A stretch of 64,000 nt of DNA from Andrena cerasifolii. Lineage: Eukaryota; Arthropoda; Insecta; Hymenoptera; Andrenidae. The position numbers and the translations under genes were made by a program. The notes beneath the pieces are model-generated. The model ran no database searches. It was not told where the DNA came from and saw only the letters and a program-made list of their open reading frames with translations. This document shows positions 34,557 through 46,500 of the stretch, in pieces. Every line of letters starts with the position of its first letter. Positions within the stretch are counted from its first letter, which is position 1. The stretch covers positions 14,703,501 through 14,767,500 of the forward strand of contig NC_135118.1 in the NCBI RefSeq assembly GCF_050908995.1, given 5' to 3'.

Positions 34557-36797
34557 ATGATGACATTTATAAGTAATCTCTATTTCAAGATTACTCTCAG
34601 CTGCTCACCTTCGCAATCTTTCCCTAGCTTCATCACCATTTACCAAAGCACTTCGCGAGCACCCTATGCCAAAACTTACAACAACAAGCCGCGTTCGCCA
34701 GGAAGCTTAAAGTGCTCCACCGTTTCAACCAAACAATATTTATAAAACAAAAACGGTCTTAAACTCTTATCGTACATTCCTTTGTATGTAAAAACCTGTC
34801 GGTGCCAAGGTTTCCTAATAGATACACGCTCTCCGTCAGCTATTAAATCGTGCTGGATCGCCCTAATTGATTTCATTAACTTTTAACACAGGCCTTGAAC
34901 CGCGCCAAAAATGGGCGTAACCCGACGCAATGCGTGGAATTGCGCTATCCAGTCCGTTCATCGTTGCAATTGCCCCTCTTTTTGCCACTATGCACGCTAT
35001 GTATCACGCTTCGTTTTCGCTGACCAGAGCTGGCCTTCACATACAGCCATTCGCGCGATTAAACTGTTTTCTTCGACAATGGGCGCCGGAACGTCAGAGG
35101 TCAATTGTCCGTGACGACCGTGTCTTCCGACTCTTGTCATCCTGTCCAAGAGCCACCGCAGCTTGGAACGATCCTACCGCTCGGACCTGCGAATTTAGCA
35201 CCAGAAGAACCTTGCGACCTCAACGCAGCATAACTACGTTAAACAACTCCCCGTGCCTCCAAAACGTCGTAACAAACATTAATAAACGTCCGGACGCTGA
35301 AAGCCGTTCCTTCGACCGTGTAAAAGTCCGCAAGGACCCTAGGAATTTTCGCGCCGCTAGAATGCCTGCTGACCAGCGAGCACCAGGTAGAGGTAGAACT
35401 GATTCTTTGCCAGCGGTATTTATATCGTTCTAATTTTCGCGCAGCCCTGAGTAATAATTCGAAAATATTTCCTCGACGAGGTGAGAAAGAGAAAGCCTAT
35501 TACGCCCGTCCAGTAGTTACGCGGTTTACCATTCATCTATTGCCTGTAAAAATATTTTCACGATCGACGGATCGCGTATCTGCTCCAAGCTGCCGGTGGA
35601 GGCTCGCGACGAACGGACGGTCGGCTCGTGATTCGATTTGCATGCCGATCGAAAAATCGCTGGTCGCGATCGCTGGAAACGGATCCGTGCGCGGCGGTCA
35701 TCACGCTCCATTTCTTGACCAATTGCCTTCGATGATCGACTATGGCGAGCTCGGCGCCAAAAATAATTGCCAGACCTCTGCGATTGCAACGCAGAAGGCG
35801 AAACGAGGGCGTTCTTCTTCCTCTCTTCGTCTTCGTGTGTACGTTTCGCGACTGCGTTGCCGTTGCCTTGCCGGTCTAAGTTCCATCTGTTTTTATTGTC
35901 TGGTTCGCGTCTCGAGTGCACATGGAGCGTCGGAGCGGTAACGCTGGGCGTCAGGTGAGAGTGCAGAAGCGGCGTATCCTCGACTCCGGTTCGAGGGCCA
36001 TTTTTAAAGAAGCTATATCGAACGTACTTCTGCTTTTCTTCGAGTAATAATGCATTTTTGTACTCTGTCTTTTCGTCCTCTTTTAATTTTTTTTTAGCGA
36101 CTATGTCGCTGCTAGCATCAGAGTGACCTTGTGCATCGGACAAGTTAAATTTAAACGAGGTCGAAGGTTCTTCATGAAGTGAACGAGTTCGTTTGCTCGC
36201 GCACCAAGATATTTATCACCCCATTGAGTTATCGCGGTGCCTTCAGGTTCGAGTCGTAGCAGCGGAGCTGCTCTCGCTGCGCTCGCGAGCGTGGGTACTG
36301 CGCGTGAAAATTTCGACACGTAGGTCGCGGCGACCGATCATCCGCATTTCCTGCGCTCACTCTTTCTATTAACATTGTGGCCGCGAGCCAACCTCGTGAT
36401 CCGTGCTCAAATTTCACCGCGATGTCATTAACGCGAGTTCGTTTTCGCCATCTTGTTTACAAACAGGCCGCTGTTGCACGCGGTGGGCAATTAACGCGCC
36501 TGCATTCTGTCGGTTGCTCAGTGAATAAAACACAGAAGCGTTTATTACTGAGTGTTTTAAAGAATTTTATATAACTTCGTGTGACTAATTGTAAGACAAA
36601 TCCCTAGTCAAGATGGCGGAAAAAGATTGATGCATTGCTTTTGTTTCCATACACAGTGAGTGGCGGCCAAAAGAGAGTTTAAGGGGGTAGTCGCTATTTT
36701 CAGGTCGCAGAAGTAGGTGATTTATTTTTTAATAGAAAGAAACACTGTATAACTTGAATCTTGGTACAATGTTTTTATTAGGTTTTAAATATAATAT
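34557..36797. other. unique sequence with GC-rich block (34.9-36.6 kb)
   Basis: No exon is recognised with confidence. A 205-codon minus frame (35526-36143) is highly charged and lacks a domain. A CAAGATGGCGGA motif at 36609-36620 resembles a YY1/Pho-type site. A solitary TTAAGGGGGTAG at 36679 looks like one surviving end of a TTAA element. The GC-rich part is a plausible promoter region for an unseen exon; not shown. Confidence 0.4.
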
Positions 36798-36798
36798 A

Positions 36799-37440
36799 CT
36801 AGTAATATATCCCGCGCTTCGCTTCGGGCTTAAGAGATATTAAGGGCTACATGAAAACACAGTTTAACACTTTCCACCCCCTTAGGTGTTGATTAGGGCA
36901 AAATCCTGAAATTGGTTTTTAGGCATTTGTGTGGGTCACCTTTGTAAGTAGAAACCATGTTGATAACTAATCGGGCCTAAGAGATATTGAGAAGACCGTG
37001 AAAACACAGTTTACCCCTTTCCACCCCCTTAGGTGTTGATTAGGGCAAAATCCTGAAATTGGGTTTTAAGAATTTGTGTGGGTCACCTTTGTAAATAGAA
37101 ACCAAGTTGATATCTAATCAGGCTTAAGAGATATTAAGGGCTACATGAAAACACAGTTTAACACTTTCCACCCACTTAAGGGTTGATTAGGGCAAAATCC
37201 TGAAATTGGGTTTTAAGCATTTGTGTGGGTCACCTTTGTAAGTAGAAACCAAGTTGATATCTAATCGGGCCTAAGGGATATTGAGAAGTCCATGAAAACA
37301 CAGTTTACCCCTTTCCACCCCCTTAGGTGTTGATTAGGGCAAAATCCTGAAATTGGGTTTTAAGCATTTGTGTGGGTCATCTTTTTAAGTAGAAACCAAG
37401 TTGATATCTAATCGGGCCTAAGGGATATTGAGAAGTCCGT
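36799..37440 (-). mobile_element. Helitron-like 3' end with 147-bp tandem array
   Basis: Read on the minus strand, the element ends GCCCGAAGCGAAGCGCGGG, then ATATATTACTAG|T. That is a GC-rich hairpin followed by CTAG and an invading T, as in Helitrons. Behind it are tandem units beginning at 36825, 36972, 37119, 37266 and 37413, exactly 147 bp apart each time, with CGGGCCTAAGRGATATTGAG at the unit start. A related element with both ends is at 54073-54589. The 5' end of this copy was not found. Confidence 0.7.
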
Positions 37441-37885
37441 GAGAAACTTTCTAACAACAAATTCATTTCAATGTTTGCTTCTATATTATACCCCACGATT
37501 TAACACCATCAGAATTGAAGTACTAGAAAAGAAATATTTTTTAGTTTTTAGTGCATTTTAATTTAGTTTTTACTACATTTTTTATAAAATCGTTTCACAT
37601 AAAATTTGTTTTATATATTTTTTTTTTAATTCCTGAAAATCACGAATTTTTCAAGCGTTCTGACCGGAGGGTACCCTTAACCAGCCATGGGCACACTTAT
37701 TTTCGCACTTTCCGTGGGCTCACTGGGTCGTTTATGTCCATGGCTGTTTTTCTTACAATTTTGACGTTCAAAAAATCTGAAAAAATTATGGGACACTTAT
37801 TCAAGCCTCTGCTTTAATATACGATCGTTCATTGAGTCAAAAGTTTAATGGATTAATTAGGAAAAATAAGAGTTCGGAAGGAAGT
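37441..37885. other. non-coding sequence
   Basis: AT-rich; nothing recognised. Confidence 0.4.
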
Positions 37886-38283
37886 TTAACACTATTCCTA
37901 CCGACACTTCACGTATACCTATTCCTACCGCGACCGGTCAAATTGGCTATTATCTTCATTCTATATTAAAAAATATAAATTGTGCTAAACAACTTATATT
38001 TTTTAATATAGAATGAAGATAATAACTTATATTTTTTAATATAGAATGAAGATAATAGCCCATTTGTGCTAAACAACTTATATTTTTTAATATAGAATGA
38101 AGATAATAGCCAATTTGACAGTATAAAAATACAGTTTCTCTTATTCAGAAGTATATCACGCACATACGTGTATTTGAGGAAACCTCGTAAAGTTCAAACG
38201 CGATTCAATTAGTTGTACATAGGAAATTCTAATCGAAATTTTAAACACGGTCGTTTGACCGGTCGTGGTAGGAATAGTGTTAA
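37886..38283. mobile_element. TTAA-bounded MITE with inverted termini (398 bp)
   Basis: TTAA at 37886-37889 and 38280-38283 flank CACTATTCCTACC and its exact reverse complement. A second inverted block, CGCGACCGGTCAAATTGGC against GGTCGTTTGACCGGTCG, lies further in. The loop carries a short tandem array (37950-38112). Superfamily is likely piggyBac-like from the TTAA target. Confidence 0.78.
37950..38112. repeat. inverted plus direct tandem units in MITE loop
   Basis: One inverted unit (ATTATCTTCATTCTATATTA) is followed by three direct units of AACTTATATTTTTTAATATA plus GAATGAAGATAAT. The repeated unit is the inner part of the right arm, so the arm has been copied three times. Confidence 0.85.
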
Positions 38284-40858
38284 GAAAAGAGGCAATTTGC
38301 CCGGACATAAACGGCCCGGTGTGCGTGCCCACGGCGGGTTAAGTTTCTACACCCAACTGTCGCCTGAACTCTCCAATTCCAACGTAGAGAATAAAATCCA
38401 TAGAATCCGGATGCACGAATATAATAGCGCTTCCCGGAGCGAATTTGTGAGTCACCGTATTCCCGCATCTGCCGATAATCATTACTCCCAGTGGGCCCAT
38501 AAGTAACCTTTCGATGCATCCGAACGACTACCCACGATCGGGCAATTTTCACATCGGAGCAATCGAACGATCGAGCCGAGAGAGGATGAATTCATATATC
38601 TTCTTATAGAATTTAAGAGCCTATAAATAGATGGGCGCGCGTTATTTTCACGCGGGGATGCTGCAAGCGTGGTATTACACGGTGTACGACGCTGGCCGAA
38701 CGTAATTCGAAGCTATTATAATAACAACATTGTAATGGCAGTGGTAACTCTAACGGCGCGGAGGGGTGGGGTAATAATATGATTGTCTACCTAATATACG
38801 CAGCACGAATAACTCTGTTCGCGCCAGCGAAGGAGCTGCCGCGATATCCGATAGCGTTACCAGTTGCCCGTGCCTCCCCCGTGCAGGCTGCTAATCTGAT
38901 GATAAATGAAGCCCGCCCGACCATCTTTCTGCCGTTGCCGGCCCGCGTCACCGGCGTGTCACGTGTTGTACAACGTCGGGGATTTGTCTCGATTCGCCCG
39001 CGACACTCTGCGCGCCGCAGCTGTTTTCCTCGGCTATTTTCGCAGGCGGATTAAATTAAGTTCGATCGGGAGTTTTCTTCCTCGTCTTTCTCCCGACGGG
39101 CGAGCGGGTCCGGCGCGTTAACAACCACGGTAATTCTATTCCGCGGTGCGAGAGCAACCGTTCCCCGTTGCATTAAGCGGAGAACAAGATTTACGAGCCG
39201 ATACCAGATACGGAGATGATAAAAACTTGTGCACGCGAACGCCTAGGACTCGGTGCCCCGAACGGCGAGGGCGAATTGTATTCAAATGGCCATCGTGGAC
39301 CCCGGCGACCCCTCGCGTTGCGAGACGGAGTTTAAATTCAAGTGTTGTAAGGATACTTCTTCTCGTGGGCGTAATTAAGCTTCATTGCTTTGGAGCAGCG
39401 ATCAGCGGGGAGCGTAAATTGCGAACGGCAAGAGAAATAAGATTGTTTCGTTGGGGAGGATTATGTCTGGAAAGAGATCGGTGGGGGTTGTAAAATGGAC
39501 CAGTGATTGCCGAGTTTTAATAACACGCGAGGCCTCGGATTATCTTTGTTATGCAGACCTGATGGAACGAGGTTTAAGTTTTCTTTTAACTACCAGTGTA
39601 CGTGTATGTAGGCAAACGTGTGGATGTTGGCGATTTTAATTGCGATGAGGTATTATCTTCTTAATAGTGGCAGATACACGGCGACTGTTTAGCTGTGGGT
39701 GTGGTTAAAGTCTGTGGAACTGTTGGGCTTAGTTGGAGCAGCTTCGCGAGGAATTCGAGGGTGATCGAATATGATATTGGTTCAAGGATTTCAGCACAGC
39801 ACGGATCGAATACTTAAATAGCTGATGCTGTATTAGATACTTGGATGGGCTTAGTGCCAAACATTAAATGGCCACCGGTAAATCAGGCACATTGTCGGCA
39901 TTACTAGATCAAACCTTCTGACAGATGTCGGCTGGATCAGACGCTTTGATAGACGTCTCTAGAGCAGACACTTCGTTGACCACGAACCAGGTCAGGAACA
40001 TGAATAAAATGTGAATAACACCAGATGCTTGAGTAAATATTGCCAGACGGATAAACAGCGAAGTATGTAATCGGACTTGAATATAAGAGACACTGTTGCA
40101 ACAACGACCTAACGCGAGATAACTTTCAGCTAAACGTCAAACAAGCTCCTCGGGGGTACAATTTATGTCAGGAAACTTGCGCCATTAGCGCTCTACATTC
40201 CTATACGTAATCCTAGTCATCGCGCAACAAAATTTCATAGCGAATTCTCCTACGCAGCGACATTTTATTATAATTTACTACCCACGGGGGAAAGATCTTA
40301 ATGTCCATACGAAATATATAAATCTGCTGCGGCGGCATTTAGTGGACACTTTTTAATCGTGGTTAGACGTAATAGGGCCGAACCTTTTTCTTCTCGCCGA
40401 GTCTCGCCCGTTAAGGGGGGGCATACACCTAGGGGCGACCCGAAAGCCAGAGATGAGAAAAATTTATTTAAATAAAATTTCGAATAAAGAATGAACGTTG
40501 AAAAAATTATTCCCCATGTGGCGAGTGAAGTTAACTCGAGTTGAATAACGTTCGTCGTATAAAAAAATTCACTTTATTCGTCGAATAAGCTAAAGTTAAA
40601 GTAACTTTTATTCGGTGCGTTATTTGAATGATTTTTTATTTAGTTAATGCCCAACTTTGCTAAAACCCGACGTTGTTTTACATTTTTTTTTTAGGAAAGT
40701 ATTAACATTATTGCACCTGCATTTTTTTTAATAATTATGTCACATCTTTGGCTAGAGTACTTGATTTTTGTATGCAAAAATATTAATCGTATAATACAGT
40801 TGTAGTTTGAAATGCATTATTCGCTGCCGTGGTTTGCGGTACCCACTCCCAATTATTA
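38284..40858. other. unique non-coding sequence upstream of Gbs-76A exon
   Basis: GC-rich to about 39.6 kb, AT-rich afterwards. No exon recognised. If transcribed, much of it would be 5' intron of the gene whose coding exon starts at 41099. At 40411 a lone TTAAGGGGGGGCATACACCT looks like an orphan end of a TTAA element. Confidence 0.4.
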
Positions 40859-40877
40859 CATTGGCGTAACTAGGATT
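40859..40877 (+). repeat. orphan end of the CATTGGCGTAAC hAT-like MITE
   Basis: CATTGGCGTAACTAGGATT matches the left terminus of the element at 22448-22817. No partner end follows, so this is a truncated copy about 220 bp before the Gbs-76A exon. Confidence 0.55.
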
Positions 40878-41098
40878 TACTAATAACGGCCACTAATAAC
40901 ACCACTGACAACGTGAAAATTTTTAAACGTGACAATACGTAACCTTCCTAATTCAATTCTGTATGTATACAGAAGCTGGCAGTGCGAAACCTTGAAAATC
41001 GAGTTGTATGTTTGTAGAATGCTAAGATCCCCGAGAGCGCGAAACTTTGAAAATCGATTTCTATGGTGTGTAAAATGCAACGTTGCCTTGTTTTGCAG

Positions 41099-42700
41099 GC
41101 AAGCACCGAAAGTCGAGAGCCGGAAGAGCAGGGTAGCAGCACGACCTCGCCCTCGGAGGGCAGCCACGCCGACGGTACATCCGGCTCGTCCGACCTCGAG
41201 ATGGGCAGCACAGACTCGGCGGGCAGCGCCCACGGCGGCGGTCCTTCCTGTGGCCTGGTCAGCTCCCTTTTCTCGAGCAACTGCCGTGGACGAGCGGAGG
41301 CATTCGCGAAACGTCTTCACCGACGGCTGACGTCCCTCGGCGGCGAGGACACATCCCGTACCCTGGACCCGTCCAAGCCTAGAGAGACGTCCTGGCTGCG
41401 CTCGACCTCCGCCGCGAAGCCAGTGACGAACAACACCACCTCTAACCGCGTCCTGCAGCACCAGCCGCGTCACAGCCCGGATACGGACCTGTGCTACGAT
41501 TTCGAACTGGAAATAGAGGATGGCCTCAGCTCACCCGCGGAGGCGGCCACGCCGGCAGAGGTGGCGGACCTTCTGGTGAATCCTCACGTGCTGAAGAACC
41601 ACCGCGACGCTTGCAATTGCCCACCGAATGGATCGAAAGCGATGCTGACCAGCTTCGACTCAGAGTCCGGCTGCGTGTTTGCCTCGCCCATCACGGGAAC
41701 GTCCCCAGACAGCGATTCCTCGGACATCTATTTCGACCCAGACTCCTCAGACGTGGAGAAGACCAAGAACGAAGTCTACTTCGACCCCGTGACCACGTCG
41801 GACAGCGAGCTGACCGTCTCGAATCTCTCGAACGGCTGCGACGTAACGAAGGGCAAAGGGTTGGTTTATCGTAGGAGGCCAGATACCACCGTGGAGCATT
41901 CCGAGGACACGTCCGAGTCGAGCTCCTCGATGATAAGGAACAACGTATGCGACAAAGAGCTGAGGAAAGACGAGATCGTCTGCAACTCGGAGGACTCGAA
42001 CGAGAGAAGCTCCTTGGAGACCACTTCGCTCAGCCACGAGTCCCTCTGGAGCACCTTCGACGAGAGCACCATGTCACTGCAGGATGAAAGCCCCACAAGG
42101 ATCAGCCCTAATTTAACTATCCTTCAGAATCGACTTCCCAAGTCGCACTCGGACTCCGAGATCCCCGCCCACGGGCCTAGAATACTGATCACCTGCGACG
42201 TGCCATGGAGGAACGATAAACTCGAAGACGGCGCGGACGAAGTGGACTTCGTGAACGGGATCACGGAGAACGGGAAGCTCGAAGACATTAAGAACGCGAG
42301 GAACCTCGCGAAAGAGGACTCCCCTGACTCCTCGGAGAACACGAACGAAGAGGCGCTGCCATTCGACGAGGAGATACCCAGCGATCCCATCCTGCAGCAG
42401 TCGAACAGCACCGGCAGCTTGAAAGCGGAAGACGCGATTAGCAACGAGCCCGAGGATCACTCGACGTACAGCAGTATGATCAACATACCAGGCGGCCTCA
42501 CTTTAGAATGCCCCACCGGGGAAAGGGTAGTGGACTCGACGCTGAAGAACGAAGTGCAGCTGCAAGTGGAGAATGGGACCGTGCTGAGCACCACCGAGGA
42601 GGACAAGATGTGTCTGCTGTTGCAGAAACTCGCCACCAGCCCGACCGTCAAGGACGACATTCCCATACCAAGCGAGAAGCCTCAGGAGGACGGCGTCGAG

Positions 42701-42733
<33 letters not shown>

Positions 42734-43501
42734 AGGCCGCAGAAGATCAGGCGATGCTCGTCATTGAAAACTGGCAAAACTCCACCAGGCACGCCCGGGA
42801 GGAAGAAGATCGTCAGATTCGCGGACGTCCTGGGCCTGGACCTGGCCGACGTGCGAACCTTCTTAGACGAGATCCCCAAGGTACCCAACTCGGCCTACAG
42901 CGACCTGATCTACGACGACATCTTCCAAAAGGACACCAGCCCGGTGAACAATGTACCGAACAACTCTTGGGACTGCAGGTACACGGACAGCAGACGACGC
43001 TCCTCTGGCTTCGCGATGCCGCCTCGCAAGCTAGACAGGACCCTGGTCCCTTTGTTCCAACAGCCGGGCGGTCAGCCTAATTTCCTCGACTTGGTTCGCG
43101 AGCGTCGCGTGTGTCTGGAGAACGTGCTCGTCCAGGACCCCATCTCCTTGTGCATACAGGGCTCGGTCCGCGTGATCAACCTCGACTTCCACAAGTCGGT
43201 GCACATCAGATACACCCTGAACTCGTGGCGGAACTTCAGCGACCTGCAGGCAACGTACGTGCCAAACTCCTGCGACGGCTTCAGCGACAAATTCACGTTC
43301 GTCCTGTACTGCCACACGCTGTCGGTGGGCCAGAGGCTGGAGTTCGCCGTCAGGTTCCAGTGCAAGGGCGAGCAGTACTGGGACAACAACGCCGGGGCCA
43401 ATTACTGCTTCCAGTGTCTGCCGGCGTCCTCGGCGGTCGGCTACATACCGATCACGTCCTCCGAGAGCCAGCACCACGAATGGTCGCCGATGTTCTACTG
43501 A
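41099..43501 (+). CDS. Gbs-76A: glycogen-binding subunit 76A / PP1 regulatory subunit 3 family, terminal coding exon
   Basis: This exon encodes the C-terminal 800 residues of a glycogen-targeting subunit of protein phosphatase 1, which brings PP1 to glycogen and glycogen-metabolising enzymes. A pyrimidine-rich acceptor (TTGTTTTGCAG, ending 41098) precedes it, so I start at 41099; an upstream ATG at 41063 would read through this acceptor. Residues 1-530 (numbered from 41099) are Ser/Asp/Glu-rich and probably disordered. An acidic run is at about 533-547. KIVRF (570-574) is the RVxF-type PP1-docking motif. A CBM21 domain spans about 671-785, ending with the WDNNAGANY signature (761-769). The stop codon is TGA. 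The exon is much more GC-rich than its surroundings. N-terminal exons, if any, were not found. Family assignment is firm; the exact orthologue name is inferred from domain order. Confidence 0.9.
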
Positions 43502-46500
43502 TGGACTCTCTGATCGTCGGTGTTCGCACGGGTTGCTGCATGGAGCCAAGGATGTTTCGCGAGGAGCCTGGTGGAGGGCTCGATCGAGGCTAACGGACGA
43601 CCAACGGAGAGATATATGGAGAGCCTACGTTTATGTGAACGTTCCTAAAGTGTACCCGCGTGTACATAACTGTTCTGCGAGACGATGGGAGAACGAGCTG
43701 GATTACGAAGAGCAGGGATCACACACTGGCGTCAATTATTCTTTCCTGCCATTTCCCGACGCGCCTACCGGCGGACTGGATGGAACTTGACGCGCCTGTT
43801 AGACTGACATTTTTTACACGTCCGTTGTTCCTTATTTGCACAAGTATATTCAGGACAGGCGCAACCCTTCGAAGGGCGAGATGGGGTTCGATCTTCGAAG
43901 GGCTGGTCTAAGCGAATGACGTTGACTGGAGCAGAGCCTAAGACGGTAGCTCTGAGGAAAGTCCGAGGGAGGGAATTGAGCGCGGTAGATCCCGAAACGT
44001 CTAGGAGAGGATGGAGATTATTTACACGTTCCTAGAAAGTACCTAATTTTACAGACTTTGCGCCGCAGTTAAGCCTAATGAAGTTTCGAATGACTCGACG
44101 ATGATGGGCGGGATCTCGAGGTAGAGGTCGATGTTGAGGAGCTAGCCTGGCAGTGTTAGAACCGTGGAGAGATGAACTGTTGTGGGTGATAGGTTTCGGA
44201 GAGGTAAACTTGCAGGCTTCTTTTCTCTCTTTTTATTTTCTTCTTCTTTCTTCTTTTTTTTTTTAAATATTAACGATACGTAAAGAAATGAGCGGCGTCT
44301 GAGCGAACTGTTAACGTCTTCGAGTGGAGCATATTATTTTTATTCGGTGGAAACATATCTGCAAAGCGAATTGGAGGTGTCGTCCGATTCGGCGTTGCGT
44401 GTGAAGAAAGTTTGATTGGTTCGTCGCTGGTGTCTACGTTTTTTACTCGAATAGGACACAGAATGACAACGCGAAGCAGCTGTGAGACTTCCCTTCGGAG
44501 TTTCCCTCGGTCAGGACTAAACTACTGACCTGTGCCAATTTGGATCCAGTGCTATTGCACGAATTGCCAGCTCATGGACACTCGTGACATACACTTGGGA
44601 GTGGTGCAGCGCGCGTACGTTCGCAGAGTACGCCACCGAGGAATGCCACGTTGCTCACTGGGGATATTTTATTTTCTTTGTTTTTAAATCCACTCGAAAC
44701 TCACTGCGAACCAGGGAAATCGACCTGATCGTCTAATCGCGAATGTTGTTACTGTACCGACCCCTAAAGTAGCGATAGTTGTCGGGCGTCTGCAGTTTTA
44801 CTCGCCTGTATATGTTACCGATGCAGGGCTACCAGAAATGTCGCGGGATTTCCCGACGAAAGTAAGACGATGTTCGTGTCACTGTGATAGAGTATTTTAA
44901 ATTCGATTCTCTGTAAAGTTGTACATACGATTTGCTAGAAAATTTACTTCTTATTTTAACGTTGACTGATTACCATAAGGGAAATGATCTTATTTGCGAT
45001 TCAGAGATTTTCATTATTTATTGTAGCGTCACAAATATGCGTGTGTCACGAATGCGGGATGAATTTTAAATATTTTATGAATCAGTGGGGAAGCTTAAGT
45101 CTTTGGAGGTGCAATGGCTCTGGTGCTGAATGTTTTTTTCAAATTACTACACCAATTCATGAGGAATGCAAGGACATTTCACATATTTCTTTTCCTAAAT
45201 CATACGTGGAAATTTAAAACCGCGTTGACGTTAGAATCGCACGAGCTACTTGTCAGAAATAATAACTCACGTCCTCAGAGGATCAGGGGAAGTTGCTTTC
45301 GTACTATTTAAAAACTATTCTGCGCGTCTCTGCGTAGCCCTCGCGTAAAGAGTGAACGACGAACGAATCGCTCCCGAGAGATTGTGCAGGAGATAATTAT
45401 ATTACCAGAAGTTAATCGAGGGTGGAGTTTACAACGAGTCGTTTGCGCTGTTCGCCGGCGACCCTTAGACCAAAAGTCAGATTTGTAAGTGCAACGCCGA
45501 CACGGAGCAGCTTTGCTGCGTGTCGGTCGGTGCAAAAGGGGCGAATAAACGCAATCGGCGAACCATTATCGGCTCGCGGGCAACGGGCGACATTTGCCGA
45601 CGATCTATAGCCGCTGATCTTGCTGCGATGCCTTGTACGAGCGGCAGACCACTAACAATGAACCAACTGTAATTAAAATTAACGTTTACACAGAAACGAT
45701 CAAGTCTCGATAGTGATAATGTGCAATGATCGAAATAACACGGTAGTATTTCGCGACACTGTTATTTTGGCGAAATCGGGCGTTTATTTTCCGCAACGGC
45801 GATTGCTAGGACCCGAAACGTTTCGAAGTCCCGGTAGTTTCGGGCAACAGCGGTCGTGAACGCCGAGGCGAACGATGATAGAATAATCATTAGGGTGGCC
45901 TCTGCCGAGAACGATACCCGAATATTTTGTAATACTGTTCACCCCGAGAAGTGCTTTCTACAACGAACGAAGTGCATGTTACAGAGAGATGTACATAGGC
46001 GGCGTCAGTATTGGTGGGAAAGTGTGTCTCGAACACAAGGGTCTGATATATTCAAGGGCCGTTTCGAATCGTTTTCAGATCATTCTGCATGCGCGACTTT
46101 TTATTGTAAATATTACTGGTTGCTCCCTTCTTTTTTTTTACGTGATTTATGCAACCGTTTCACTTCGAAGGACACACATGCTCAGCCTAAAGAGTCTTCG
46201 ATATTCTTTTTATACAGTCACTTTTCGAGTGTCCTTTTTAATTTTATACCGCGAGCAGCGTTGTGTTTCGACTGATATTCTGCTGTGTACATATTACGAA
46301 ATTACTCTGAAACTCGGGGACAGTAGACTTAACGATCTAATCATTTTGTAACGATCTGTTTTCTTTTTAATTGTCACTGCTGGAGGGGGAGGGGGAATAT
46401 TTAATGTTCTAGAGTCAGAGAACACTCGTTGCGATAAGACGAAGATCCTTGAGCCGTTCTTTTACCATCGAAATGTTGTTTTTTTACCAGCAAAATGTTT

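Noticed and set aside
35526..36143. 205-codon minus-strand open frame
   Set aside because: Charged, low-information translation with no domain, signal or known motif; sits in GC-rich DNA where long frames arise by chance. No splice or context support.
40411..40450. A further complete TTAA hairpin starting at 40411
   Set aside because: Only one end (TTAAGGGGGGGCATACACC) was found; no inverted partner before the Gbs-76A exon. The same applies to the lone end at 36679.
41063..41098. ATG at 41063 as start of the Gbs-76A protein
   Set aside because: The next codons run straight through a good pyrimidine-rich acceptor, and the family-like Ser/Glu-rich sequence begins after it; a spliced exon start at 41099 is more likely, though not proven.
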